A stretch of 64,000 nucleotides of DNA from Ruminococcus flavefaciens. Its GTDB lineage: Bacteria; Bacillota; Clostridia; Oscillospirales; Ruminococcaceae. Of the stretch, positions 9,317-19,600 are shown in pieces. The position numbers were made by a program, and so were the translations under genes. Under the pieces are notes generated by a model. It was not told the DNA's origin. It was given only the letters and a program-made list of their open reading frames with translations, and did no database searches. The stretch's first letter is position 1. Every line of letters starts with the position of its first letter. Location: the NCBI RefSeq assembly GCF_900116855.1, contig NZ_UETD01000008.1:62001-126000 (forward strand), given 5' to 3'.

Positions 9317-9547
9317 TCAGATCTCTGTCTGAATAATTTTCCCAAAATTAAGTTCGTCCTGAAACAGCGTATACACATAATCTGAGCTTTCAAGATATAA
9401 TCCCGTTTCAATGTCATTAAGCTTAGCAAATGTCTGAGATGAATAAAAAAGATTCATTGCTTCATCATAATCGATATTATGTTCTTTAACAATTCTTTCG
9501 ATAATATCCTGTACGCAAAACTCCATTAGTTGATCTTGTTTAGTCAT
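9317..9547 (-). CDS. DUF3791-family small protein
   Basis: A 76-residue protein starting MTKQDQLMEFCVQDIIER. The start at 9547 is chosen because it overlaps the end of the DUF3990 gene. The pattern (aromatic-rich helix, IxYDEAMNLFYSS, then LYLESSDYVYTLFQDEL) fits the DUF3791 family, which is commonly found beside DUF3990 genes. It is the third gene of a DUF3791-DUF3990-DUF3791 cassette with coupled start and stop codons, an arrangement that resembles toxin-antitoxin loci. Biochemical function is unknown. Confidence 0.65.
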   Translation of the reverse strand: MTKQDQLMEFCVQDIIERIVKEHNIDYDEAMNLFYSSQTFAKLNDIETGLYLESSDYVYTLFQDELNFGKIIQTEI

Positions 9548-10052
9548 TTTCAACACCAACCTTTCTAAGCAACGCTATCGCCCTATCCGTATGAAAAGAG
9601 TACTGATTTGTTGTCTTACGAAAAGTCATTCCGTTTATAAGGTTCTCAAATGTTATTAGTTCATTCTGATACTGCCTGAATAGCATAGCCATGTCATCAT
9701 TTGCAACAGGTCCAACAACAATATCGTATTTATTATCCAAATTACATTCAGAATTTGAATAGTCCGTAAAACTATGGCTACGATTATTCATAACAAATCT
9801 CGCCCACTCTTCTGAAGGAGTATCATCCAATTTGCGAATATTCAAACCATGTTCATTTAAAAAGCCATCGTTAATCTCATAAACATTGACTATAGGATTG
9901 CCTCCATAAATCTTTGCAACCCTCTTAGCCATTTATACTGCTTGGTCTTTGAGTTCAGTCAAATAAAATCCTCTGCCAAAATCCTTATATGGACGACACA
10001 TCGCTAAACTGATACTTTTTATGTCAGTATTACTTCCATGATATAGCAGCAT
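9540..10052 (-). pseudogene. DUF3990 gene interrupted by an in-frame stop
   Basis: The gene starts at 10052 with a GGAGG site and a one-base overlap with the upstream stop. It encodes MLLYHGSNTDIKSISLA then DFGRGFYLTELKDQAV, the expected DUF3990 N-terminus. A TAA at codon 40 interrupts it, and the same frame resumes at once with MAKRVAKIYGGNPIVNVYE and runs 130 codons to 9540. Without the stop the protein would be about 170 residues, the usual family length. DUF3990 has the LYHGS and DFGxGFY motifs of ADP-ribosyltransferase-like folds. The break may inactivate a toxin, or allow separate translation of the second part from the ATG right after the stop. Confidence 0.75.
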
Positions 10053-10270
10053 TATAATGTTCCTCCATTATTCCGGCAAATAATAAATAAATCATCAAGT
10101 GCATCATCAAGTGATAGAGTATGTTCTATTTCGTAATTTTCTTTCAGAAAAGCTATTGCTTTATATTTATACAGATACTGAAATGCATCCTGTTGTGACA
10201 TATTATGTCTGTCAGCAAATTCGCTTACGCAAGCAACCGCGTAATTGATTTCTTTTCTTAGTTCTGTCAT
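10052..10270 (-). CDS. DUF3791-family small protein, first gene of cassette
   Basis: A 72-residue protein starting MTELRKEINYAVACVSEF. The start at 10270 has GAGGGG seven to eight bases upstream; earlier Met codons lack a ribosome site. It shares the family pattern with the protein at 9317-9547 (DAFQYLYKYKAIAFLKENYE), although identity between the two is low. It leads a cassette with a near-consensus promoter just upstream. If the cassette is a toxin-antitoxin unit, the two DUF3791 proteins flanking DUF3990 are the candidate neutralising partners; that is inference from gene order only. Confidence 0.65.
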   Translation of the reverse strand: MTELRKEINYAVACVSEFADRHNMSQQDAFQYLYKYKAIAFLKENYEIEHTLSLDDALDDLFIICRNNGGTL

Positions 10271-10304
10271 GATGATCCCCTCTTCATTTGTTATCATTAA
10301 ATAT

Positions 10305-10333
10305 ATTATATCATAATCAATAACAAAAAGCAA
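10305..10333 (-). promoter_or_regulatory. Promoter of the DUF3791/DUF3990 cassette
   Basis: On the minus strand TTGCTT (10328-10333) and TATAAT (10305-10310) are separated by 17 bases and lie 34 bases before the first start codon. Confidence 0.6.
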
Positions 10334-10406
10334 TACAAATGAATATGATACTTATTCATCTAACGATTAAACTTGTTCTTCCCTTATAGTTATATCTTTT
10401 TGCGTC

Positions 10407-11573
10407 CTAATTGTATTGCTCCATTTTCACAAACTCAGGCTTATCAAATAATCCCGCCTTTGAGATAGGTGTTGACTTCATTTCCTCGGAGGTAAGCATA
10501 TCATTATACAGCCTTGTCTCAAATATCCTGTTGGCTATTACTACTGCTCCATCCTCAACCTTTACAAAGCCGAACATCAAAAGCAGCTTTGTCGGTTCGT
10601 GATCAGGATTAAATGAGAATCTTTCGCCTTTAGTAAGTATCTGATAGAGACTTTTCTTCATCTCAGGATAATCTTCAAGACTGTTAATAAGAGATTCAAA
10701 CAGAGGAGTATTCGCCGCAAGAATGCGGTTTACTGCCTTTATTACACCTGCCTCTGTCCAGTCGCCGATCTCTTCATCCAGGTATTTACAGATGTTTGAT
10801 ACCAGCACAGGATAGCCGGAAGTGTAATCATAGATAAGCTGAGCGATCAAAGCGACATCCATACCTGTATTATTATCCTTCTCATAATCCGAAAGCATTC
10901 CAATTATACCATCTGCGGTAAGGTCCATGTTAATATTGAAATCTACAGCAATATTCCAAGGACAATTATGCTGATGCTCGGAATCATCTCTTATTTTCAG
11001 TTTAAGGTTACGAATGTCCCTGACACCTGCAAGTATAACTGATTTGAATATAGTTATCTTGTTACGGCGAAGATAGTATCCACGCAGCATACTAAGGAAG
11101 TCAACGAATACTGTATTATTTGCAGCTGTATCGATCTCGTCTATAATAAGAACCACAGGCTTTTCAGTCTCAGCGCATATATCGCAGAAAACATCAAAAA
11201 GGTCCGCAAGTACAAAGCTCTTATTATCGTTTTTCAAACGCTTAATAGCATCAACCACATCTTTGCTCACAAGACTTCTGAATGCATTATTCCTGTACAT
11301 CTCACGAGCAAAAGATGATACGAATCTCCCTTCAGTACTGAAATCAGTATTGCTGAGCAGTTGAAAATCCAGATTGATAACCAGATACTCCGGAGTCAGG
11401 AATGTCTCAAGTGCATTCAGGGTAGTCGTCTTGCCGTACTGACGTCCACGATTGATAACAAAATAGTTTCCCTTGTCTATCATATCTCTGATCTTCTCAA
11501 GACGATCATGTATATCGACCATATAATGCTGCTCAGGTATACAAGAGCCGGTTATATTAAAGCGTTTATTCAT
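10407..11573 (-). CDS. AAA-like ATPase (AAA_35 type)
   Basis: A 388-residue ATPase. It opens with the family's RxFNITGSCIPEQHYMVDI block, followed by Walker A GRQYGKTT (43-50) and Walker B VVLIIDEIDTA (about 140-150). The proline-poor GxGKT variant and the sequence LEKIRDMIDKGNYFVINRGR are typical of the AAA_35/AAA-ATPase-like family, abundant in gut Clostridia and often amplified in genomes. These belong to the STAND-related ATPases; a role in signalling or host conflict is suggested but not shown. A terminator-like hairpin lies about 120 bp upstream, separating it from the acetyltransferase gene. No partner gene overlaps it. Confidence 0.8.
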   Translation of the reverse strand: MNKRFNITGSCIPEQHYMVDIHDRLEKIRDMIDKGNYFVINRGRQYGKTTTLNALETFLTPEYLVINLDFQLLSNTDFSTEGRFVSSFAREMYRNNAFRSLVSKDVVDAIKRLKNDNKSFVLADLFDVFCDICAETEKPVVLIIDEIDTAANNTVFVDFLSMLRGYYLRRNKITIFKSVILAGVRDIRNLKLKIRDDSEHQHNCPWNIAVDFNINMDLTADGIIGMLSDYEKDNNTGMDVALIAQLIYDYTSGYPVLVSNICKYLDEEIGDWTEAGVIKAVNRILAANTPLFESLINSLEDYPEMKKSLYQILTKGERFSFNPDHEPTKLLLMFGFVKVEDGAVVIANRIFETRLYNDMLTSEEMKSTPISKAGLFDKPEFVKMEQYN

Positions 11574-11681
11574 CGCTAGTCACTTTCTTCTCGCTATATA
11601 TCATGCATTGTAAGTCAATATCAAGTTTGTTAATCTATTAAGAGTATACCACAATTCATTGAATAAATCAAGCATAACAAG

Positions 11682-11708
11682 TAAAATCGGGGACGTGCCC
11701 CGATTTTA
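11682..11708. terminator. Terminator of the AAC(3)-like gene
   Basis: Arms TAAAATCGGGG and CCCCGATTTTA around ACGTG. It lies 45 bases after the AAC(3)-like stop on the minus strand. A sister hairpin with almost the same stem is at 12600-12622. Confidence 0.7.
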
Positions 11709-11753
11709 TTTGTTAATCCATAATATTGTAGCTACCAAGATTATTTAACAGCT

Positions 11754-12497
11754 CTATCCCCTTTTCATCCCCCATAATCCATAGGGATCATTTCTGAGTT
11801 CATTTTCATACAGCGACACAACTGACCATATATCAAAGAACATGGCCTTACAATCGCCAATGTACATTTCCTTGATAAATCCTTTTTCGTATGCCATTGC
11901 CTGTATTTTGTACCATGCTTTCACAGGAGGATGACCTGCTTCAATAAACCATTCATCGGGAGGATATATGCGATTTATCTCATCACTCGGTGCAAACTGT
12001 GCATTGATATCATCGGGAGTTATCGTTTCAACGTAGTGCATTGCCGTCAGTTTGTAGATATCAACTCCAAGCAGAAGCGCTTTTCCATCATTGTGAATAG
12101 CGTAGTCTAGTCCGCCTGTTAAAGCTTCTTTGCCATGTTTTCCCCAGCCGGAGGTACTGATCACATCTCGTCCGGTATATGTATCAGGCATTTTTCTGAA
12201 CGTATCAGCTACGATACCCATTGCAGTACGTTCTGTATCGGGTTCAAGAATTTTGATTTTCACAGTTATCCCAAGCTTTTTATCATTTTCGGTCAGTTCA
12301 AGTTCTTTGCTGAGTCTCAGAGCAGGCATAAAAATGCTGCCATCTTCAGTGACAAGTTCTTTCAGAGTATTAATAACGGTCAATGCCCCGCCTTCTAGTT
12401 CCCCGAAACTACTAAGCGAGCTGTGAACTTCCAATGTCATTCCTTTTTTAATGCCTAATTCCGCCAAAGCGTTTTTTAACTGTTGTTTTGTTGCCAT
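11754..12497 (-). CDS. Aminoglycoside N3-acetyltransferase-like (Antibiotic_NAT) protein
   Basis: A 247-residue protein with the family's opening (LGIKKGMTLEVHSSLSSFG), a GRDVISTSGWGKHG block, and LLLGVDIYKLTAMHYVE, where the His and Glu correspond to the conserved catalytic and CoA-site region of AAC(3) enzymes. These transfer an acetyl group from acetyl-CoA to the 3-amino group of 2-deoxystreptamine aminoglycosides. Chromosomal homologues of this type are common in Clostridia and often have no proven resistance role, so resistance should not be assumed. The start at 12497 is supported by GGGAG six bases upstream. The gene lies between two hairpins and looks monocistronic. Confidence 0.8.
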   Translation of the reverse strand: MATKQQLKNALAELGIKKGMTLEVHSSLSSFGELEGGALTVINTLKELVTEDGSIFMPALRLSKELELTENDKKLGITVKIKILEPDTERTAMGIVADTFRKMPDTYTGRDVISTSGWGKHGKEALTGGLDYAIHNDGKALLLGVDIYKLTAMHYVETITPDDINAQFAPSDEINRIYPPDEWFIEAGHPPVKAWYKIQAMAYEKGFIKEMYIGDCKAMFFDIWSVVSLYENELRNDPYGLWGMKRG

Positions 12498-12512
12498 CTA
12501 TTTCTCCCGAAA

Positions 12513-12584
12513 TTATAATTCTTTCAGTTTGCCGCATGAAAAGTAGTAGATGTTTTCCTTTTTATACCCGTATTTTGAGTTCTT
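12513..12584 (-). pseudogene. Short C-terminal gene fragment, family not recognised
   Basis: A minus-strand frame reads KNSKYGYKKENIYYFSCGKL followed by KEL and a stop 13 bases before the AAC(3)-like ribosome site. It has no start codon and no upstream continuation. The composition looks like a real protein end, possibly of an acetyltransferase-type gene, but the family cannot be named. Confidence 0.3.
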
Positions 12585-12599
12585 GACACTAAACAAGTA

Positions 12600-12622
12600 A
12601 AATCGGGAACGAGTCCCGATTT
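12600..12622 (-). terminator. Terminator of the HipA-like gene
   Basis: Arms AAATCGGGA/TCCCGATTT around ACGAG, directly after the stop of the HipA-like gene on the minus strand. The stem is nearly the same as that at 11682-11708. Confidence 0.7.
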
Positions 12623-12626
12623 CATG

Positions 12627-13727
12627 TCATTCTTTATATAGTGCAAGCAATCTGTTTATTCTATGCTGTATGAATCCATTAAGTGCAGTCAGTCTCTCAT
12701 CTGAGACAGGATAGTTCTTATGATTTACAAAACAGAACTCTCGGACATCCCCAATCTTGTTGTACATATCCTTGCTCATAAGCTGAGGAATGTGATCATC
12801 AAAGCTATAATATGCAAACGGAACATGATCACTGCCATACTCAATAAATGCGTCAACACTTTCTTCTTTGCAATGACTGCATAATCCCATACCATTGTCA
12901 AATACAGGTGCAAGGCTAATTATCTCGAATGTATCTGAGTCTACAAGAAATTGAATGTTGTTCAAGTGGCGATCGTAATTACATGTCAAAGCATCAAGAA
13001 CGAGCATTTCTCGCAGCTTATCACCAACATTAAGTCTATCAGCGCAGGCAAGATATTCGGGCAATTCCGAACAATTCTTGAAGTAGTAAACTGAAGGAAT
13101 CATACTTACGTCTTTAGATGTTATAAGCTTACAAGTACTTACGATACGATCATGATAGCAGTCAAGGTCATATTCAATATGGTCTATACCAAGTGCATTT
13201 TCCAACTGAGAAACAAAGTATTCGGAGTATGGTTCAAATCCTGCACCATTAAATCCTTTTGTTCCACCCTTCAACAGGTATACACCATCATTACGTCTCA
13301 CCCAGCACTTAGGGAGCATACCGTCAGTACCATACTCAGGTGAAGTTGTCTTCAAGCTAAGGTCAGAAATACCTCCGATAAAAGCAGTTTGTGAAACTAT
13401 CTCACTGAATTCGTTGTCATATAAGTTAACATCTGCCCACTTGCTGTCGGAATGCTCTTCTTTTACCCACAGTGTATCTGTGAGCGTTAATCCGAGCGAT
13501 ACATCAATAAAGCTTTTGAGATCAGTCATACCGAGATTACGGAGCAAACGAGCTATCTCAGCTCTATGTTTTGCACTGCGACGTGTCTCAAGCCAACTTT
13601 TCAGCTTAATATCGCTGTAAATTTCCGGAAGGCTTCCAGATACAAGCTGTGGAACAGCTGTACCAAGTTCGTTTTTAATGTAGTCAAATTCAGCTATTAT
13701 TCGGTTTTTGTTCATTATGTAGTACAT
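12627..13727 (-). CDS. HipA-like protein kinase
   Basis: A 366-residue protein. The ATG at 13727 follows GGGAGGCGG at the right distance. The HipA C-terminal fold shows YLLKGGTKGFNGAGFEPYSE (nucleotide-binding loop region), the catalytic loop DALTCNYDRHLNN (Asp and His-Asn as in D-x-x-x-R-H-x-x-N of HipA kinases) and PVFDNGMGL in place of the metal-binding DFG. HipA toxins phosphorylate GltX and cause growth arrest; here the usual HipB-type DNA-binding partner and the N-terminal HipA domain are missing. The first 140 residues are unlike classic HipA. It may therefore be a stand-alone Ser/Thr kinase of the same superfamily, as is frequent in Clostridia. Confidence 0.75.
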   Translation of the reverse strand: MYYIMNKNRIIAEFDYIKNELGTAVPQLVSGSLPEIYSDIKLKSWLETRRSAKHRAEIARLLRNLGMTDLKSFIDVSLGLTLTDTLWVKEEHSDSKWADVNLYDNEFSEIVSQTAFIGGISDLSLKTTSPEYGTDGMLPKCWVRRNDGVYLLKGGTKGFNGAGFEPYSEYFVSQLENALGIDHIEYDLDCYHDRIVSTCKLITSKDVSMIPSVYYFKNCSELPEYLACADRLNVGDKLREMLVLDALTCNYDRHLNNIQFLVDSDTFEIISLAPVFDNGMGLCSHCKEESVDAFIEYGSDHVPFAYYSFDDHIPQLMSKDMYNKIGDVREFCFVNHKNYPVSDERLTALNGFIQHRINRLLALYKE

Positions 13728-13756
13728 TGTTCCGCCTCCCTTCAAAGCATAATAAT

Positions 13757-13785
13757 ATTATAGCACATATCCTCACAAAAAACAA
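13757..13785 (-). promoter_or_regulatory. Promoter of the HipA-like gene
   Basis: TATAAT (13757-13762) with TTGTTT (13780-13785) 17 bases upstream on the minus strand, about 30 bases before the start codon. Confidence 0.5.
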
Positions 13786-13891
13786 GCAGAAGTTATATTC
13801 GGAGTTATTACCCCGGTTTTATTCATCTATATTTCTCTGGCTGTAATTATATGATTACACTGTGCTTTATATATATTTCTTGGTAATACAA

Positions 13892-16597
13892 TCAATTCTG
13901 TCCACAACATATGCATTTCATCTTATCAGGATCAGGCACAAATCCTTCTGGAAATTTTGTTTTAGAATTATAATAAGTTACTTTAAAAATAGCATTTTCT
14001 AAATTTGCTCTGGTCAGATCAGCTCCTGTCAAATAAGCTCCTGTAAAATCAACTCCTTTAAGATTAGCATTTTTAAGGTTAGTATTAGTTAAATATGAAA
14101 AGCTTAAGTCGGCGTTTTCGAAATTTGCATTGCTACAATCTGAATCATTAAGGCAACTTCGAGAAAAATCTGAGTTTCTCAAACTTGCCCCATGTAAATA
14201 TGCATTTTCAAAATGGCACCAAGAAAGATTTGAGTTCTCAATCTGTATGAATTCCATGTGTGTATTCTGAAAGTAACATCCAGCTAGATTCTTATAATTC
14301 CATACAGGAACTATTATTTCTGCCGGTCCGTTATTGAGTTTCACATCATTTCTTGCTTTTACCCATTCCGTTTCATTCTTTTTTATATAATCTGCTATCC
14401 CATCAGGACAATCAATCAAAAAATCTGTGCCGCTGAAAATAATTGCTTCAGTTTGCGGATATAAAATACTATTTAAATACAAGTCAGATAGGTTCAAGTT
14501 ATAATCCAAATAAGGCATAAGATATTTAAAAAGCAATGTAAACGACTTATTTCTATAACCCAACTCATTTAAGAGCCACGTTAAATTCATTATTACAATT
14601 TTATTTCTATCGATTATTAGTGATGCACGAAGTTCACTTGGAATAATAGATTCCTCTAAAGCGATGCAATCAGCATACTTTTCTTCGGCATCTATTGATG
14701 ATTTTAATATCAATTCTTGTTTCATTCCAGATTCAAATTTAGTAAAGAAAGCTTCTTTATCAAAATCACCTAAAATAGAAGGATTTGAACTAGTCATCAT
14801 TGCACAGATATTCTTTATAATATCATATGGCACTTTCCTAAGACTCAAAGCCGAATAAATACTGTTCCATACTTTTTCATCATCTGTTTCAGCGTTTATA
14901 TCTTTAAAAAAATCCTCAAAAATCTTTACAGCAATATAGTATTCGGCAACAGTCTTATGAACAAATACTATTCCACCATCATCATTGCCAGATGAAAAAT
15001 GAAAAATAGCTGGCAACATTTCAAACACATCAGGATTAATACATTCTTTATATTCACCCATAAAAGACCGGGCTTTATCTATTAAGGCTTTTTCTGCAGT
15101 ATCAGTATGATTTGGCGTCAGAAAAATTTGAAAAGCAATTTCTTTTAAATACTGCCAAAGTATCTTTTCATTTTGTTCATCTGTTTTACACAGTTTACTT
15201 GACAAATCAGAAGTAATATATTCTCTTTTTGCAACTTTATGAAATGCATTATAGTATATTTCAGCGATACTATCCATTTCAAATATTTCTATATTTTCAT
15301 GACAGCAAATATAAAGGATTATGGGCGAATAAAAAGCATCCTGTAATTTATCGTCTAATGTATCGAATTTATCTTTAAAATCATCAACCCATTTTTCGAC
15401 CGTTTTATCTCCATTTCGACTATATAAATAATTCTCACACCACTGGAATAGCAAATCTTCATTCCAATCAACATACCTGATTATTATACCTCCTTTTTCC
15501 TCCTCAATTCTCTCAAAATAACCTCTTGCTTCTCTTGAAGTAATCAATACTTTAACCCATACAGTGGAAGGTATAGAATTAGCAAGTTTTTGTAAAAAAA
15601 CATTTCCCTTAAAGTCATCGTTCTTTAGAACACATACTTCATCAAATCCGTCAAGTATAAGAACCTTGTTATTATAACAGATATCATTCTCACAGCCGTA
15701 AATTCTCTTAATTGATCCCCACGGATCCTCATGATCTAACAATTCAGCTTTCTTATTCAGAATAATTGCATGAGCGGCATCATTAAAAAAATTATCACTT
15801 ATCAGCTTAGCAACAAGACTGCTTTTTCCTATACCTGCCTTTCCGTATAATAAAAGAATTTTAGCGTCAGCATCTGTATATTCCCTTGTTGGATCTGGCT
15901 TTTTTCTCCATTCATTAAGTTGCGTATACAAATCAATATCTGTATCTTTTCCTTTTATGATTGGAGATACATATACATCATTAAGATATATTTTTCTTTC
16001 TCCTTTATCAAGGAATAGTTCAGTTGCGGTATACTTTTTTACGAATATTTCATTATCATCACTAATTTTGTCTTGTTCCTTATGTTTATCCTCTTCTAAA
16101 GCAGTTATCCTTTCCTCGTGATCAGCAGTGGTTTTTAATGCAGTCTTTCCATAAGATTCAGGAGTTTCAAGCATATCGATATTATTTAGAATAGTATCAA
16201 TAATTTTTTGAATGTAGTCTTTTACTTCAGGTGAATCATATTCCACAAGCGAACATTCATTGTACTTATCATAAATAAGCTTTTCAAATTCTTTTCTCTT
16301 TACCGAGGCATATTTGGATATTATTGTATTATTATTTGAAAAAACATTTTTTAAAGCATATGCTATTTTATTCTGTATATCTTCATCGATATTATCTGGT
16401 TTAGCTATTGCAATTATTTGAGGAATAATTTTATCTGTTTTATATTTATTCCACTCAGAAACCGAATTAAATAAGTTCGTCGCTTGTCCGACTAACGGAA
16501 CAAACGCTAACGCCTCAACCATCACTCCTTTAAAATTATTCTTTTCTTTTTCTGATAACACAGAATATTCTTGTTTTATCTTATTACATAGACTCAT
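13892..16597 (-). CDS. NACHT-type ATPase with short pentapeptide-repeat tail
   Basis: A 901-residue paralogue of the protein at 1442-4576; AGGAGG precedes the ATG at 16597. The N-terminal domain (EKNNFKGVMVEALAFVPLVG, EWNKYKTDKIIPQI) and the NTPase core (Walker A GKAGIGKS near 251-258, VLILDGFDEV about 60 residues later) are closely similar. The C-terminal part has diverged: only about 20 imperfect pentapeptide units (about 770-880) against about 45 in the other protein. Both end with the same cap (TYYNSKTKFPEGF, DPDKM). A conserved motor and effector with a variable tail is what is expected of a sensor family under changing selection. It appears to be transcribed alone. Confidence 0.85.
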   Translation of the reverse strand: MSLCNKIKQEYSVLSEKEKNNFKGVMVEALAFVPLVGQATNLFNSVSEWNKYKTDKIIPQIIAIAKPDNIDEDIQNKIAYALKNVFSNNNTIISKYASVKRKEFEKLIYDKYNECSLVEYDSPEVKDYIQKIIDTILNNIDMLETPESYGKTALKTTADHEERITALEEDKHKEQDKISDDNEIFVKKYTATELFLDKGERKIYLNDVYVSPIIKGKDTDIDLYTQLNEWRKKPDPTREYTDADAKILLLYGKAGIGKSSLVAKLISDNFFNDAAHAIILNKKAELLDHEDPWGSIKRIYGCENDICYNNKVLILDGFDEVCVLKNDDFKGNVFLQKLANSIPSTVWVKVLITSREARGYFERIEEEKGGIIIRYVDWNEDLLFQWCENYLYSRNGDKTVEKWVDDFKDKFDTLDDKLQDAFYSPIILYICCHENIEIFEMDSIAEIYYNAFHKVAKREYITSDLSSKLCKTDEQNEKILWQYLKEIAFQIFLTPNHTDTAEKALIDKARSFMGEYKECINPDVFEMLPAIFHFSSGNDDGGIVFVHKTVAEYYIAVKIFEDFFKDINAETDDEKVWNSIYSALSLRKVPYDIIKNICAMMTSSNPSILGDFDKEAFFTKFESGMKQELILKSSIDAEEKYADCIALEESIIPSELRASLIIDRNKIVIMNLTWLLNELGYRNKSFTLLFKYLMPYLDYNLNLSDLYLNSILYPQTEAIIFSGTDFLIDCPDGIADYIKKNETEWVKARNDVKLNNGPAEIIVPVWNYKNLAGCYFQNTHMEFIQIENSNLSWCHFENAYLHGASLRNSDFSRSCLNDSDCSNANFENADLSFSYLTNTNLKNANLKGVDFTGAYLTGADLTRANLENAIFKVTYYNSKTKFPEGFVPDPDKMKCICCGQN

Positions 16598-16686
16598 AAT
16601 ATCCTCCTACTATTTCTATACAGGCAAGCATTTTTAAATAACAATTAATAATTATTTAATGATATATGGCACCTAATGAATATACA

Positions 16687-19600
16687 TTATCTTCTCTTTC
16701 CAAAGTAGTCGATAAGTACACCTTTAATGAAGTTATATCGACGGGCATATGAATTTTCAACACGGATAAGCTCAAAGCCATGATCGTGGCATATCTTGTT
16801 CTTCTTGCGGTCACGTTCTCGAACTATCTCACTCTCAATATGCTCCTTGCCGTCAAGCTCGATAGCAAGCACTGGCATTTTTCGGTTGCTGTAATCACGT
16901 TGGTAAATGACAAAATCAAATCTACCTGTGTAGAACAGATCGGAGCAGGGCACATTATCTGAAAACACCTGTGATATAGCGACTTCGCGTTCAACACTGC
17001 ATCTGCCTTCGTTCAGAAGGATATTATCAAGTGCGTGATTAAGATTCTGAAGGAATGCCTCCTCAGTTTCCGTACTGTAAGGCTTTATTCCGAGAGCACG
17101 AGAAGATACATCTTTCGGAGTTACCTCAGTTCTGCCATTGCTTCCAACATAATTGACAAGCTCATATATATCGTCAGGCGAGTCAGGATCGTGCAGTCGT
17201 TCAAGTTCCTTTTTACTTGAAAGAACTATGAGCTGCTCCTTTGCTCTTGAAACCGCCACATTTACAAGCTCACGGTTATTTTTCAGCCAGTCATAAGTTT
17301 TAGGACCTGTTTTATCTGTAAGAGCAAGCGAAAACAGGATTATGTCCTTTTCATCTCCCTGAAAAGCATGAACAGTTCCGCAGGGTATATTGTCAAGACG
17401 AGCTTCATGAAGTGCCTTTTGTATGCAGTTGCGCTGATTGGCAAATGGAGTGATTATGCCTATAGACTTATCCTTGTTCATCTTCACGAACTGAACTATC
17501 TTATCTGCTTCTGCGGGAGCAGTATTCTTATAATCCGTTGTATTACATTGAATATCGCTGAATATAAGCGGAGTTTCTGATTTGTCTCCGGTTTTTATTT
17601 TCAATCTGCCGTTATAATACTTCTTGTTATTGAACTCGATGATCTTTTTATCGCAGCGATAATGATACCTGAGCAGTATCTCATCGCTGACAGAGTCACA
17701 GGCAAGAAAGGTCTTATACACCGAATTGGCAATATAGTCATACTCAGGAGCAACATTATACTTCTTACGCAAACTTTCATTTACGCTCTGATCCAAAAGA
17801 ACTACAGGATTCAGCTGCTGCGGATCACCTACAAGCATGAGATTTTCTCCACGAAGTATAGGCACCAGTGACATAGCAGTATTACATTGGCTTGCTTCGT
17901 CCATTATGACCATATCAAAATACTGCGCCGGCTTACCGAGCTTATGAGCCGAAATACAGGTAGTTGCGATGACAGGAAATACTCTTTGCAGCTTTCGGAG
18001 ATTATCCTCATCGCTTACCCAATGATTGAATTCGTTAATCCGTTCCTCTTTGTCAGTCATATCAAGTATCTTCATAAAGTCAGCGTATTTCGGCTCTTCA
18101 AGCCGCTTGATAAACATAGCTGAAGTATAGAAAAGGTACTTACGGAAAGCCTCCTGATCGTCTGTAAGAAGAGCCAGTGCTTCTTCATCGGTAACAGTAC
18201 CGATCTCCTTCATACGCTGCTCCACCTGATACAGCTGTCTCTGCTCAAGATCAGTCTGGAAATTCATATTGTCATTGAGCTTATAAAGGTCAGAAATTGC
18301 GTCTTTGCGTTCTTTAAGCTCAAGACGCTCCTCATGCTTTTTCAGAAGTTCAGTGAGTTTTTGTGTCTGTTCAGTCTTATCGGTCTTATTCTTATTCAGC
18401 GTTTTTTCGTAGATATTCAAGCTTTTTGTATAATCGTAAAGTCCTTTGATACGCTCAATAGCTTCGTCAACTTTAGCGTTGCTGCCAAGTCTGAGAATAG
18501 GAAATGGAATAATACGCTCACGATACTTCAGACTTCGGATAACATCAAATACTCCGTCGATCGGATGATTGTTATATGAAGAGAAAAGAACTGTTTTCTC
18601 ATTGAAAAAAGCTGAGATTATTGTATTGACTATGGTATTGCTTTTACCTGTTCCGGGAGGGCCCTGAACATAGGTCACAGGATATTTCAATGCGTTATGT
18701 ATAGCAAGGAGCTGATCCAGATTTATCTTGTTATTCAGCAGCGTTATCGGATAATCCTTGCGTCGGCGTGAAGGTGCCGTAAGGTCGCCGAAAAAAGCCT
18801 TTATTGGCGTTGTAACTCTGTCCTCTTCATACATATCAAGTATTTCACGGTATTCTATCGAAAGATCAACAAGATGCTCGCTTTCAATACAGATGAGATA
18901 CGGCATATCATCGACACCGTTTATCTGGCTATTTGAAGCGGTTATTCTGTCCTTTATCACCTCTGAATACTCCTCAAAATCTTCAAGCAGGTAGTAGTCA
19001 TCTGCATCAAGAAATTGACGGATACTTTCCTTTTCACCAGCAATAGTGAACTCCTTGCAGATAGTAATATCCTCGCTTGGACGGAGAGTTCGGCTTTTTA
19101 CATCAAGCTCCAGTCTGCGATAAGCAAGAACATAAAGACCTCTTTTTGTGTTTACACTGAGCAGATTCAAACAAAGCTGAGTTACTTTACGCCGCTGATA
19201 TTCACTCTCAAAACGCTTACGGAAGCTCTTGACGATAGCCTTGAACTGTTCTTCGTCAAGGATATATCCGGCAGGTGTAAGCTTATCACCGTCAATACGC
19301 CCAATAAGGTCATACTCAGACTTGTATGGTATCGAATCCAGCTTATTGCAGTCGGCAAGATAATTCAGTATTTTCAGATTGGCAGTATTTGTAAAGATAA
19401 AGGCATATTTGTTCGGGTTCATCTTTATATCTTCAATTAACCTTTCATTTATTGGTTGAAATGTGCCGTCAAGGAGCTTTGATGACTCAATCTTATCAAT
19501 ATAGATAGTCAGCTCCATATTCTGAAAATTGCCAAGGTGAAGTCCTTCAACACGCATTCTTTTATAACGAACATCAATGTCATATATGCCTATCCAGTAC

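Noticed and set aside
11754..12497. Acquired aminoglycoside resistance gene
   Set aside because: The AAC(3)-like family has many chromosomal members without proven resistance, and no transposon adjoins this gene.
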